Source: Prosthecobacter algae (lineage in GTDB: Bacteria; Verrucomicrobiota; Verrucomicrobiia; Verrucomicrobiales; Verrucomicrobiaceae). From it: 64,000 nt of DNA. The notes beneath the pieces are model-generated. The model saw only the letters and a program-made list of their open reading frames with translations. It did no database searches and was not told the DNA's origin. Of this stretch, positions 31,454 through 39,533 are shown piece by piece. Position numbers and translations under genes: made by a program. The stretch spans positions 372,001 through 436,000 of the forward strand of contig NZ_BAABIA010000005.1 in assembly GCF_039542385.1 (NCBI RefSeq), written 5' to 3'. Position 1 is the stretch's first letter. Each line of letters begins with the position of its first letter.

Positions 31454-32017
31454 CTACTTCCGCTGCGCCATGAATTCGATGTGGCAGACGGCACCCCGTC
31501 TGGTCTGGTCCACCGAGCCAGGAAGCGAGGGATCAAAATTGTCGTCGCAAAGACCTGCATAACGGACGCTCAGTCGGTCTGAAAGCGGCCCTCGAAGTAG
31601 GTCCAGAACGTTAAAAAGGGGGACGCTCGGATCGGAATCCCGTTGAAGTGAAAATGCGGTTCTGTGAAAGCGGTTTCGGATTCCTTGGCCGCCTTCATAC
31701 AGGTCATAGTCCGGAACCGTAATGTAGAGATAGCCGTCTTTTTTGACCACCTCGGCCCACCGCTTCAAAACTTTCACAGGATCATTCAGATGCTCCAGGC
31801 AGTGGGACGAATAGACATAATCAAGGGAGGATGACGGAACCCCTTCAAGCTTCGCCGCATCTCCATCTCCGTTCTTTTGGTCCCACGGACGGCAGGACCC
31901 GGCAACGGGCCGGAACGGGTCATCACCAGCCCCTATGTCGAGTCCCTGCCCAACGAGTTTCTGAAGGTGACCCTGCGTAAACCGGCGGGCCGAACATTTG
32001 GAGGTTTCCCAGCTCAT
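31454..32017 (-). CDS. Class I SAM-dependent methyltransferase
   Basis: 187 residues of a Methyltransf_11-like enzyme. The SAM-binding loop is GLDIGAGDDPFRPV; a short motif II region follows (SLDYVYSSHCLEHLNDP, where the acidic/His pattern is typical), then KKDGYLYITVPDYDLYEGG for strands 4 and 5. It overlaps the upstream GT9 gene by 4 bp and precedes the transferase/oxygenase fusion, so it probably methylates the same surface glycan. Confidence 0.82.
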   Translation of the reverse strand: MSWETSKCSARRFTQGHLQKLVGQGLDIGAGDDPFRPVAGSCRPWDQKNGDGDAAKLEGVPSSSLDYVYSSHCLEHLNDPVKVLKRWAEVVKKDGYLYITVPDYDLYEGGQGIRNRFHRTAFSLQRDSDPSVPLFNVLDLLRGPLSDRLSVRYAGLCDDNFDPSLPGSVDQTRRGAVCHIEFMAQRK

Positions 32018-33042
32018 GAGTTTTGAATCAGTTGAAGGGCCAGATCAGCAATGTCTTCCGGCGCAAACCGGTCTATGCAGACTCCCTCTTCTTGCGGGCA
32101 CTCGTCGTGTTGCCTCACCCGGCATTTCCTTCCGCCACATGGCCAATCCTTTTCCACAATATGAGTGCGGTCATAAATGTTCCAAAAGGCCGAACGGTGA
32201 ATTCCTGTTTGAAGAATGAGGGCCTGACGATGCACCCCGGACACCAGATGTGTGGGGCCTGTTTCGACTCCAATGTACAGCTTGGCGGACTCAACTAGCG
32301 CCAGCAATTCCGGAAGCTTGAATGCGTGGCCCTGCCCGCTTGTTTTAGAGATATTGAGCACTGACAGCCCTCTCCTTTTAAGGGCATCCTCCAGTTCTCC
32401 GCCACGTCTATACGCCCGCACCGGTTTCCACCCGCCTGCGTCAGGAGAAAGTACAACATCCCAGGTTTCCTTTGCCTTCGGCAGGCGATGGACTTGCAGC
32501 CCCCCGCATGGCAGCGGCAATTGATGAACCCCGAACTCCTCAAGGCATTGGAACACCGTGTTCAGCTCGCGATGAATTTCGTAACGGAAATCAATGATGA
32601 AGTCGAAGGGATGCTTCTGACCCATATAATCCAGCCCTCCCTCATAGCCCCGTGCGGCAGGTTGGGTGGGAAGAGGGTATCCTCTCAGGTCCGGCTGATA
32701 CTTGTAGCAAGGAACCCCCTTCAGTATTCTCGGAAAATCGCGGTCATAGGGGTTGTGGCGGCATCCGTACCAGACATCAAGGTTGAATTGGTCTCGCAGG
32801 ATACGGCAGCAAATGGCGTTCATGGCCATGTCCCCCAGCCCGGGTTTCCGGGTCCAGAGCAGGATCCGCTTGTTCTTGAAGAATCCAAGGGAGTGATGAC
32901 CCGAGCGATTGGGAAGGCCAACGCTCTGCGAAAACTGCCGTCTGTCCCTGTGAATCTCATCCTGAGACCGCCATAGAACTGGAGAAACGCAATTCATTTT
33001 ATTCTTAATATGGTGAGGATATATTTTATTATCGATAAGCAT
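32014..33042 (-). CDS. GT9 (heptosyltransferase-like) glycosyltransferase
   Basis: 342 residues with GT9 features: RILLWTRKPGLGDMAMNAICC near residue 60 and AKLYIGVETGPTHLVSGV near 265, where GT9 enzymes bind the nucleotide sugar. A Cys-rich tail (WPCGGRKCRVRQHDECPQEEGVC) resembles that of other cell-surface GT9 proteins. The ATG at 32997 (MNCVSPVLW) is an alternative start. It is the first gene of the minus-strand cluster running to 19940; its ATG lies in an AT-rich stretch likely to hold the promoter. Confidence 0.82.
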   Translation of the reverse strand: MLIDNKIYPHHIKNKMNCVSPVLWRSQDEIHRDRRQFSQSVGLPNRSGHHSLGFFKNKRILLWTRKPGLGDMAMNAICCRILRDQFNLDVWYGCRHNPYDRDFPRILKGVPCYKYQPDLRGYPLPTQPAARGYEGGLDYMGQKHPFDFIIDFRYEIHRELNTVFQCLEEFGVHQLPLPCGGLQVHRLPKAKETWDVVLSPDAGGWKPVRAYRRGGELEDALKRRGLSVLNISKTSGQGHAFKLPELLALVESAKLYIGVETGPTHLVSGVHRQALILQTGIHRSAFWNIYDRTHIVEKDWPCGGRKCRVRQHDECPQEEGVCIDRFAPEDIADLALQLIQNS

Positions 33043-33449
33043 ACAACATTAAATTTCCTGGGTCATCTGACACAATAAAATCATATTTTCAAACCTACTA
33101 AGAATCAGGGTTTTACGGGTGTTTAAGCGTGCGTGATGTATCGTAAATATTTGCATACCCAAACGTCAGCTCACTGTAAAAAACCCCTTATGCTTGGCCA
33201 CAGCCACGTCGAAATGGAGGGAAACTGTCTGGACGCAGCCCATGCGATCCCTGGAGCCGGGCGTTGAATGAGCCGGGGTACGAAATCGCCCTGTCAGTAT
33301 AACTTCTCTACGAGAGCGGTGGAGATTGGGGGATTGTCCCTGGTCATGGGACAATCCTCCAGCTTTCTCAGAAGAACTGAATTCCGATGTCTAGTACATC
33401 GACTAGCCTCATATCGGACCGCCTCAATCAATCCGTATCATCCATTAAT
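33043..33449. other. Intergenic region with a perfect hairpin
   Basis: About 400 bp without a supportable gene; its first 130 bp are AT-rich and are probably the promoter of the glycan/Rhs cluster. A perfect 10-bp stem with 7-nt loop (GGATTGTCCC 33331-33340 / GGGACAATCC 33348-33357) lies about 95 bp after the stop of the minus-strand gene to the right. It lacks a T-run, so a terminator is only possible. Confidence 0.45.
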
Positions 33450-34409
33450 TTACACTGCGGGACTTGGAACACACCGTTCCATATCAACGAGTTCCTTCCG
33501 AAGCAGCTTTGCAAAAGTGATCCCAGCATCGCACCACAGCTTGCTGGATTTGTTCTTACTGAAAAGTGATTCTGCTGCCTCGGGTTCAAAGAGTCTGTCA
33601 GCAATAACCACGCAGCCATCCTCCTTCACACACTCCTCGCCCCACACAAACCCCTCTTTAGGATTCAGAGGCCAGAGGAGGGCCGGAACGAACTTCTCCA
33701 AATAACGTCTGCATTTCGCTGTCTCGCTCCCAACCCCCATCTCGATAAATTGGGTGAGTGCATGGCGAATTTCCACATCGGAAGCGCGCCTGGCTTTCTT
33801 GAAGATCATTGAGATCAGACGATCTTTGGAAGATCGTTCTGCACGCTCCAAAAGTCGGTCAAGCGCCACGGTATATTTCTGCCCAGGCTTACCGCGTGAT
33901 TCATAGGTTTCTTTTGCCTCTACAAAAATGCCTTTCTCCTGAGCTACTAGAACAAGCGCTAAGCCGGAGATCATTCCCATGGCTTTCAAAAGACCAATTC
34001 CATAAGGTTTCGAGGTAATGTCCCTGATGGCCGGGGAAACTTCCCAGATTACTGATGCCACCTTAGGTTTCTGATCGAAGGCTCCAAGGAGCTTTGTGAT
34101 AAATTCAAGATTCTTGTCAATGAGTTGCGACTGTGCCGAAAAGCGCTCTTGCATGCGGTTGATGGCATTTGCAAAGACCGATTTTGCCGCTGAAGAATCT
34201 GAGTGCTCGCCTACCGGTTTATGGGGGTTCCCCACCAACGCTGTAGCTTTGTCTGAATTGAACGGAACAGAAAACTTTTCATCCGCCAGCAGATGTCGTT
34301 GGATCCGATATGTCGGGCTCAGACCTTCTGCGACTAACTTGTAAAGCGAAGTCACGGTCACAAATGGCAGACTTAATGGGGCAGGTTTCGTGTGTGGTGT
34401 TTGAGCCAT
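33450..34409 (-). CDS. Hypothetical protein, 319 residues
   Basis: No recognised family. Predicted largely helical and soluble, with one hydrophobic stretch (GLLKAMGMISGLALVLVAQE, about 145-165) that could be a buried helix. It has a basic middle (KKARRASDVEIRHALTQFIE) and a Cys/Trp-containing C-terminus (PLNPKEGFVWGEECVKEDGC). Coding appearance is good and no internal stop occurs. A perfect TTGACA (-35, minus strand) sits at 34438-34443, so transcription would start close to the ATG. It marks the left edge of the DNA-metabolism/defence island. Confidence 0.65.
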   Translation of the reverse strand: MAQTPHTKPAPLSLPFVTVTSLYKLVAEGLSPTYRIQRHLLADEKFSVPFNSDKATALVGNPHKPVGEHSDSSAAKSVFANAINRMQERFSAQSQLIDKNLEFITKLLGAFDQKPKVASVIWEVSPAIRDITSKPYGIGLLKAMGMISGLALVLVAQEKGIFVEAKETYESRGKPGQKYTVALDRLLERAERSSKDRLISMIFKKARRASDVEIRHALTQFIEMGVGSETAKCRRYLEKFVPALLWPLNPKEGFVWGEECVKEDGCVVIADRLFEPEAAESLFSKNKSSKLWCDAGITFAKLLRKELVDMERCVPSPAV

Positions 34410-34777
34410 GTCAATCTAATAATTGAAATATTTTGCTTGTCAAATCGCCATCCTTAAGCGCCGATCTTAGCCCTTCTTTCTTGGGTTATATCTCTATTTT
34501 TCGAACCTTCACCAAGCGGCCATTTGGCTGCCCAATTTGGCGTTTGAGAGATACAACATCACGGATCATTTGGTGATTTCGATTGTATTGCATCTTGTTA
34601 GACTCAGCCCTTAAAGGCCTGCTGGAATGGTGACAATGATACGTCCGATATTGAGGTGCTCCTCAAAATGAACATCGGACATGAGGCTTGTGAATGAAGC
34701 GACATCGATACTGACCTCGTGACACAACCAACACGGGATAACAAACAGTATAACACATTGCATAACTACCTCGCATC
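34410..34777. promoter_or_regulatory. Divergent promoter region
   Basis: An AT-rich spacer between divergent hypothetical genes. A TTGACA box (34438-34443, minus strand) serves the leftward gene; TATAAC and ATAACT elements near 34750-34767 lie before the rightward gene. Confidence 0.4.
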
Positions 34778-35257
34778 ATGACAACGAACGTAAACATTAA
34801 TAACCATGAATCGGTGCCTGAAACCCAGGCTTCGTCAGAACCTGCAGCGCCAACTGCTCCGCCGTTCACTCCCAACGATACTGAAGGCATCATCGGGACA
34901 CCCAGTCAGATCAAGCACCTACGGGCCCAAATAAGCACCAAAAGGGCATACATCTCATCGGTGGTTCAGACTCATGCGGGCCAGATTATCGAAGCTGCTG
35001 GTGGTGTGAAGTTGCTGGCAGCAGTGTCGGTGTTCGAACTCCTCAAGAAGCTCGGGCATCCGCTGCCGTCTAGCAATGCCATTGCTCTCGGAGACGTCCT
35101 TGGACATGAAGGCCTTAAACTTCCAAGGATTTTCTGTCTGAGGAAGCGCCGCTACGCGCTCCATCTCACGGACAGCTCTGATGCAGAGAAAATCAAGTTC
35201 CAGAATTGGCTGGATAATCTCAACAACGACGAGCTCAAAACGCTGCTTTTTGGCTGA
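34778..35257 (+). CDS. Hypothetical protein, 159 residues
   Basis: A Pro/Ala/Ser-rich disordered N-terminus (residues 1-40) is followed by a helical region (IKHLRAQISTKRAYISSVVQ) and a compact C-terminal domain (VFELLKKLGHPL, LPRIFCLRKRRYALHLTD). No family is recognised. It lies 58 bp upstream of the primase, from which it is separated by a hairpin. Position suggests an accessory of the replication module, but nothing in the sequence proves this. Confidence 0.6.
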   Translation: MTTNVNINNHESVPETQASSEPAAPTAPPFTPNDTEGIIGTPSQIKHLRAQISTKRAYISSVVQTHAGQIIEAAGGVKLLAAVSVFELLKKLGHPLPSSNAIALGDVLGHEGLKLPRIFCLRKRRYALHLTDSSDAEKIKFQNWLDNLNNDELKTLLFG

Positions 35258-35269
35258 AATCATTAACCA

Positions 35270-35297
35270 GGCAGGCGGTCATCGCTGGCCGCCTGCC
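35270..35297 (+). terminator. Hairpin between hypothetical gene and primase
   Basis: A perfect 9-bp stem (GGCAGGCGG / CCGCCTGCC) with a 10-nt loop, 19 bp before the primase ATG. It has no T-run; it could be a weak terminator or attenuator. Confidence 0.45.
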
Positions 35298-35315
35298 CTA
35301 CTTCTAGCCTACCTT

Positions 35316-35677
35316 ATGTCCGACTTTAAACCGAAAACTCCACGAATTGAGCAATACCTGGCGAACGCCGAGAGGCTTCTCAATTCTTCCCAAAGGCTCG
35401 ATACGGAGGCGCTCATTCAGCGGTCTCCGGTACCGATTCCTGACGATCCCGCCGAGCAGTTTGCCCTGACGGTTCAGAATCTTTTCCAGGCCGATGAGAT
35501 TGTGGAATTAAAAGCTGCTCGTCCGAAGTTTGGAGCCTCTAAAAATGTTCCCAGTGGACCGGATCTTCGCCGTCGTGCCGAGGATTGGATTCAGATTGCC
35601 CAGTCTGGGTCTCTGGAAGCCATCCTTGGCGAGCACCAGGGTGCTTTCATGCGGATCAACCCCGTCAAAGGAAACCG
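35316..35677 (+). CDS. Primase-like protein, N-terminal part (cut by inversion 1)
   Basis: The first ~120 residues (MSDFKPKTPRIEQYLANAER...) match the lead-in of element-encoded primases of the archaeo-eukaryotic type, reaching GEHQGAFMRINPVKG, the strand just before the catalytic acidic pair. Here the gene is joined at 35673-35677 to the 3' half of dnaE2 in another frame and stops at 35706-35708. The missing continuation (TKDSDIARFDHLLIEHD...) lies on the opposite strand at 39134-39533. Joining the two after flipping the intervening segment restores ...RINPVKG-TGPGSGAQGVTKDSDIA in one frame. Confidence 0.75.
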
Positions 35678-36970
35678 AAGTGCTTCTATGACGTGGTCGT
35701 GCAGGTAGCCATTATCCGCCCCGGACCCATTGTCGGGAAAATGGTTCACCCCTATCTTGATCGCCGCAATGGGAAGCAGCCTGTCGATTACATTCACCCC
35801 AGCTTTGAGCCGGTTCTTAGCCGCACTTTGGGGGTTCCTCTTTTTCAAGAGCAAGTGCTTAAAATGGCGATGGTCATTGCCGACTTTAACGGTTCAGAGG
35901 CTGAAGAGCTTCGTCGCGCCATGAGCTTTCACCGCAGTGAAGAGCGGATGCAAAGGGCGCTGGGGAAGCTACGGGCGGCGATGACTAAAAGAGAGGTGAC
36001 CCACGATGTGCAGGAGCGAATTGTTAACAGCATCCAGTCATTTGCGCTGTACGGTTTCCCGGAAAGCCACGCCATTAGTTTCGCACTGCTGGCTTATGCC
36101 AGTGTGTGGCTGAAGGTGCATCGTGGTCCGGAATTTTATGCGGCGCTTTTGAACTGCCAGCCGATGGGTTTTTATTCAAGTGCAACTCTGGTTCATGACG
36201 CCAAGCATCACGGCCTGAAAATCCTTCCGGTCTGTGCTGTAAACTCCGAAGTAAAATGCACGGTCGTGGATGACAAAACCATTCGCCTTGGCCTTAACCA
36301 GTTGAAGGGAATTGACCGAACCGCGCTGCTCTCAATGGTGGCCGTCCGCTGCCAAGCAGCCTGGAAAGACCTGGATGACTTGCTGACGCGCTGTTCGCTT
36401 CCAAAAGACGCACGCAGGGCACTTGCCAAAGCTGGAGCGTTCAATGCCCTCGGGCACCACCGCAGAAGCGCACTTTGGCGTTCTGAAGCTGAAGTGCATC
36501 ACGATTTATTTTTTGGCGTTGAAACCAACGAGGGGGACTCACCTTTAGCCATGATGAAACCGGAGGAGCGACTTGAGGCCGATTACCAAACCACCAGGAT
36601 GACGGTGGGGCCGCATCCGATGCTTTTGGTTAGGGCAGCCATCCCTCAGGCCATCAAAGCCATCAATCTGCCCTTTATGCGTCACGGCCAAGGAGTCACT
36701 TTGATTGGCATGGTTATCTGCCGCCAGCGTCCCGGAACCGCAAAAGGACACTGCTTTATTAGCCTGGAAGACGAGACGGGCATTTCTAACGCTTTTGTAC
36801 CCAGTGCCTTGTTTGAGGCAAAACGGCTGATCATTACCCAGGAGCCTTTTCTGGAAATACGAGGCATGCTTCAGCATTCGGAGGGTGTGATTACGCTTCT
36901 GGCGGGCACTGTTTTGCCGTTCCGCTACCCTGCCATAAGCTCGCAGGTGCAATCACATGATTTCAGGTGA
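35673..36970 (+). CDS. dnaE2: DnaE2 error-prone polymerase, C-terminal half (cut by inversion 1)
   Basis: About 430 residues from KPKCFYDVVVQVAIIRPGPI to the C-terminus, including the palm-thumb region (SFHRSEERMQRALGKLR), YGFPESHAISFALLAYAS, and an OB-fold (KGHCFISLEDETGISNAFV). It has no start of its own at the junction; upstream sequence belongs to the primase. The N-terminal half lies on the opposite strand at 39529-41345, ending ...RAQMATLPRM, which is exactly the residue order before KPKCFYD in intact DnaE2. The stop at 36968-36970 is followed 56 bp later by the 54-bp hairpin repeat. Confidence 0.9.
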
Positions 36971-37025
36971 GCAGGTTATTTAAGCTTTGATGAGGAAGAT
37001 TTTCGATGTGCGGGCGCGGAGTCCA

Positions 37026-37079
37026 ACGCCTTTGACCGGCGCTAGTCGTGGGACGACATGGAAGAGCGCCGGTCTGGCA
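37026..37079 (+). repeat. 54-bp hairpin repeat, copy 1
   Basis: Reverse complement of 44134-44187 with a single mismatch in 54 positions. The core is a perfect 10-bp inverted repeat (GACCGGCGCT / AGCGCCGGTC) around a nested GTCGT/ACGAC stem. It lies 56 bp after the dnaE2 stop. Copies 1 and 2 are inverted now but become direct repeats flanking imuA-imuB-dnaE2 when inversion 1 is undone. Confidence 0.9.
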
Positions 37080-37512
37080 TGAATATAGTGTACTGACTTT
37101 TAGGTGTGATGGTGTCCGCAGGTGATCGCCTACATACCGCAAGGTTCAGTGGTGGGTGCCTCAGGGCACCTCAGCAGAGGCTGACTTCTCACCTTTCACC
37201 TTGGCAGTTTGAGTGAAAGCCTCACGGTGTCTTCGCGGGGGGGGGGCTGGCTGCTTTACACGCGTAAGGGTATCGTGAGCGTGCTGTCTTTTCACGGTGA
37301 CATCCTGGCGCTGGCCCGTTTGCTCCCCCCCTTTCTTGGGGGGGGGGAGTTGGGGCAGTTTCACGCACTCTTTTTCCACACTCTTTTTCGTCACTTTTCT
37401 CGTTCTAACACTCTCCTTAAAAAGGTGCCTTTCTACCTCCCCCACGTCCCCCACCTTTCTTTCTCTCAAACCTCCCCCGGAGGGGGTTGTTGTGTGTGGG
37501 GGGGGATAGCGC

Positions 37513-37556
37513 AAAACGAAAAAAGCGGCCGTGTCCCGCAAGAAGAACACGGCCGC
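37513..37556 (-). terminator. Rho-independent terminator of the primase-helicase operon
   Basis: On the minus strand a perfect 10-bp GC stem (GCGGCCGTGT / ACACGGCCGC, 12-nt loop) is followed by TTTTTTCGTTTT. It lies 12 bp after the helicase stop. Confidence 0.85.
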
Positions 37557-37568
37557 CACGGATGTCGT

Positions 37569-39125
37569 TTAATCCTCTTCGATCTCCTGGAATTTCCCCT
37601 GAAAAACGTGCTGTGAAGCCGTTTGCTTTTTGGCGGCATAGTTTTTCAGGGCTTCTGCTTTTGAAGGCCCTCCCTTCTTCGTTTTTGGCTCAAAGTAGAT
37701 CCGCCAACGACGATTACCGTTAACCTTGGTACCACGCTCCACAATGTCTGGATAGTTATCGGCGAGGGCTTTGATCAAAAGGCCAGCCGAGTGACGATTG
37801 CGGAATTCTCGCCTCCAACCCTGGTCGGCTGGCAGGGACTGAACAAGCACCTCAAAGTCCTTGGAATATCCTTCCCAGCACCACCTCTCCTTCTGAGGAT
37901 CTTCTTCGCCTCCCAGCACCGACATTTTGCCCGCAACGAGAGGCTGGTCCTCCTCCACATAATGTTCACGCAGGCAGCGCAGCAGTTCTCGGTTCGTGTC
38001 GGAATTTGAAAGTTCTTCCAGGAGGTCCGCATCCTGGAAAGCCTTCACCCCATACCGACCGTCGGTGATCGCCTCGGGAATCTGGAATTCGTGGAGCAGA
38101 TAGTAAACGAAAGCTGGCAGGGCCAGCTTGTATCGGTTCATCCAGGCGTCCCGCTCTTCGTCGTTGCGGATCGCTGATACTTCCTGGGAACTGTAAGCAC
38201 AGAGCAGTGCGTATTTGTCCAGGAAATCAGGCTCAGGAGCTGGGAAAACCGCCAGCGAATCTCGATTACCGAGCATCAGAACGCGCTGAAAGGTCGGAGC
38301 CGAGAATGCTTGCCTGAATTTCGGATGGAAACGCCGATTGGGAACCACCAGGAATTCTTTAATGTGCTTGGCAAGTTTGTGACGAGCATCGGCACGAACT
38401 GATTCAGCGCTGTCGTCCATCACCAGGAAGACGGAATGAGCGAGTTCGCCCTGAAAATCCGCAGCGCCGGACATGGCAGGGAAGGGATTTTGGATGGTCC
38501 CACCAAATAGCTCTGAAAACAGTGTCACAAAGAGGGTTTTGCCCGCCCCAGGAGGTCCGACAATCGCCAGCAACTGAGACGGCCGTAAGCGGGCTTTTTC
38601 AACGCCCACTTTCAAACAACGCAGCCCGTCTGAGACAGCAATTTTCAGCCACGATAAGACATAATCGTACTGCTCGGGACGCCTGCCCAAGAAATCCCAG
38701 AGATAGGACAGAAGCGGAGTTGGATCGCCTTTTTCTGGAATGACCATTTTGAAATCCTTTGTAACGAGGCAACGAGTGCCATCCTTGAATTTGGTTAAAC
38801 CGATGGGGTGCCCTGCCAGAGGCATCACCTGATCCACACCATTTTTGGTAATGATAGCGGCTCGCAGTGCCTCAATCGCGGCGTGTGCATCCTTCTTTGG
38901 AATCTCAAGGCCGACTGCGCGCACGGCGGCCTCAAATCCCTGCCAAGGCACAGTACCAAAATTTCCGTCGCTCTGCGGAAAGTGAAATTTGCTATCACTT
39001 GAGGAGTAGAAGATCTGGACGTTGGCAGTGTGTTTTTCAGCGTAGGCTTTGAGGTCCTGGGGCGGAGCAAGACCTACAGTTTCCAATTGTTTTTGAAGGC
39101 TCACGATAAGAGATGGATGTTCCAT
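37569..39125 (-). CDS. SF3/AAA-type helicase of a primase-helicase module
   Basis: 518 residues. The central ATPase domain has Walker A VGPPGAGKTLF (about 190-200) and a Walker B-like strand SVFLVMDDSAES, a layout typical of D5/SF3-like helicases of phages, plasmids and satellites. The N-terminal 150 residues and the C-terminal region (winged-helix-like, RRWRIYFEPKTKK) are unassigned. It starts 8 bp after the primase C-terminal part on the same strand, so in the restored arrangement primase and helicase form one operon ending at the strong terminator. This is probably the replication module of an integrated element; no integrase or capsid genes accompany it. Confidence 0.75.
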   Translation of the reverse strand: MEHPSLIVSLQKQLETVGLAPPQDLKAYAEKHTANVQIFYSSSDSKFHFPQSDGNFGTVPWQGFEAAVRAVGLEIPKKDAHAAIEALRAAIITKNGVDQVMPLAGHPIGLTKFKDGTRCLVTKDFKMVIPEKGDPTPLLSYLWDFLGRRPEQYDYVLSWLKIAVSDGLRCLKVGVEKARLRPSQLLAIVGPPGAGKTLFVTLFSELFGGTIQNPFPAMSGAADFQGELAHSVFLVMDDSAESVRADARHKLAKHIKEFLVVPNRRFHPKFRQAFSAPTFQRVLMLGNRDSLAVFPAPEPDFLDKYALLCAYSSQEVSAIRNDEERDAWMNRYKLALPAFVYYLLHEFQIPEAITDGRYGVKAFQDADLLEELSNSDTNRELLRCLREHYVEEDQPLVAGKMSVLGGEEDPQKERWCWEGYSKDFEVLVQSLPADQGWRREFRNRHSAGLLIKALADNYPDIVERGTKVNGNRRWRIYFEPKTKKGGPSKAEALKNYAAKKQTASQHVFQGKFQEIEED

Positions 39126-39133
39126 AGAATGGT

Positions 39134-39533
39134 TCAGTGTTCAGCGATTGGGTTGAAGTCAGGGGTGGGATTTAGGTAAAGGAGCCGTTGGCGTTGCGCG
39201 GTCTGGCCGTTCTCACGACGCCAAATGCCAGGCACGCGGCTCAATCTCGACGGATTGCCCGTTGAGGGGTCGAATCCGAAATACAGCCGCAGGGTTTTAT
39301 GGATCTCTTGGGCCTTGTGCGCGTACTCTTCAGCGTTGCTGGCAGAGAGTTTCACCCAGCCGTGGATGCTATTACCGCCTGATGCCACGATGACACAGAT
39401 GGGAAGCGCAAGCGCAGCCAGCAAACAGACCTGGACGGCCAGAGGAAACGCATCATGCTCAATGAGAAGATGGTCAAACCGGGCAATGTCGCTGTCCTTG
39501 GTCACGCCTTGCGCGCCGCTGCCTGGCCCGGTT
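39134..39533 (-). CDS. Primase-like protein, C-terminal part (cut by inversion 1)
   Basis: About 125 residues read TKDSDIARFDHLLIEHDAFP, CVIVASGGNSIHGWVKLSA, LYFGFDPSTGNPSRLSRVPG. This is the core of AEP-like element primases: the D-x-D pair in KDSDIARFD, the SGG-x-SIHGWV His motif, and the NPSRLSRVPG signature. It has no authentic start; a GTG at 39503-39505 opens the frame just inside the junction with dnaE2-N. It belongs with 35316-35677. Confidence 0.75.

Larger units (their letters stand above)
36971..37568. other. Non-coding region with hairpin repeat, G-runs and terminator
   Basis: About 600 bp without a supportable gene. It holds repeat copy 1 (37026-37079), three G-runs (37237-37246 G10; 37338-37347 G10; 37498-37505 G8) with a C7, a pyrimidine-rich stretch, and the terminator of the helicase gene. 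An open frame across 37161-37559 on the minus strand is Pro/Gly/Lys-rich and begins inside the terminator, so it is not called. Confidence 0.6.
35673..39533. other. Inverted segment 1 (about 3.86 kb)
   Basis: At the left end primase-N is joined to dnaE2-C; at the right end dnaE2-N is joined to primase-C. Flipping the segment restores both genes. The breakpoints share only AACCG (35673-35677) and its complement CGGTT (39529-39533); no longer inverted repeat flanks them. Ancestral junctions are predicted as GTCAAAGG/AACCGGGCC and CGCATG/AAACCGAAG. Confidence 0.85.

Noticed and set aside
33293..33306. 14-bp match between 33293 and the end of zorD at 56440
   Set aside because: Short, in unrelated context and without flanking similarity; taken as chance.
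37161..37559. A 132-codon minus-strand open frame
   Set aside because: It begins inside a strong terminator, is built from G/C runs and low-complexity codons, and resembles no protein.
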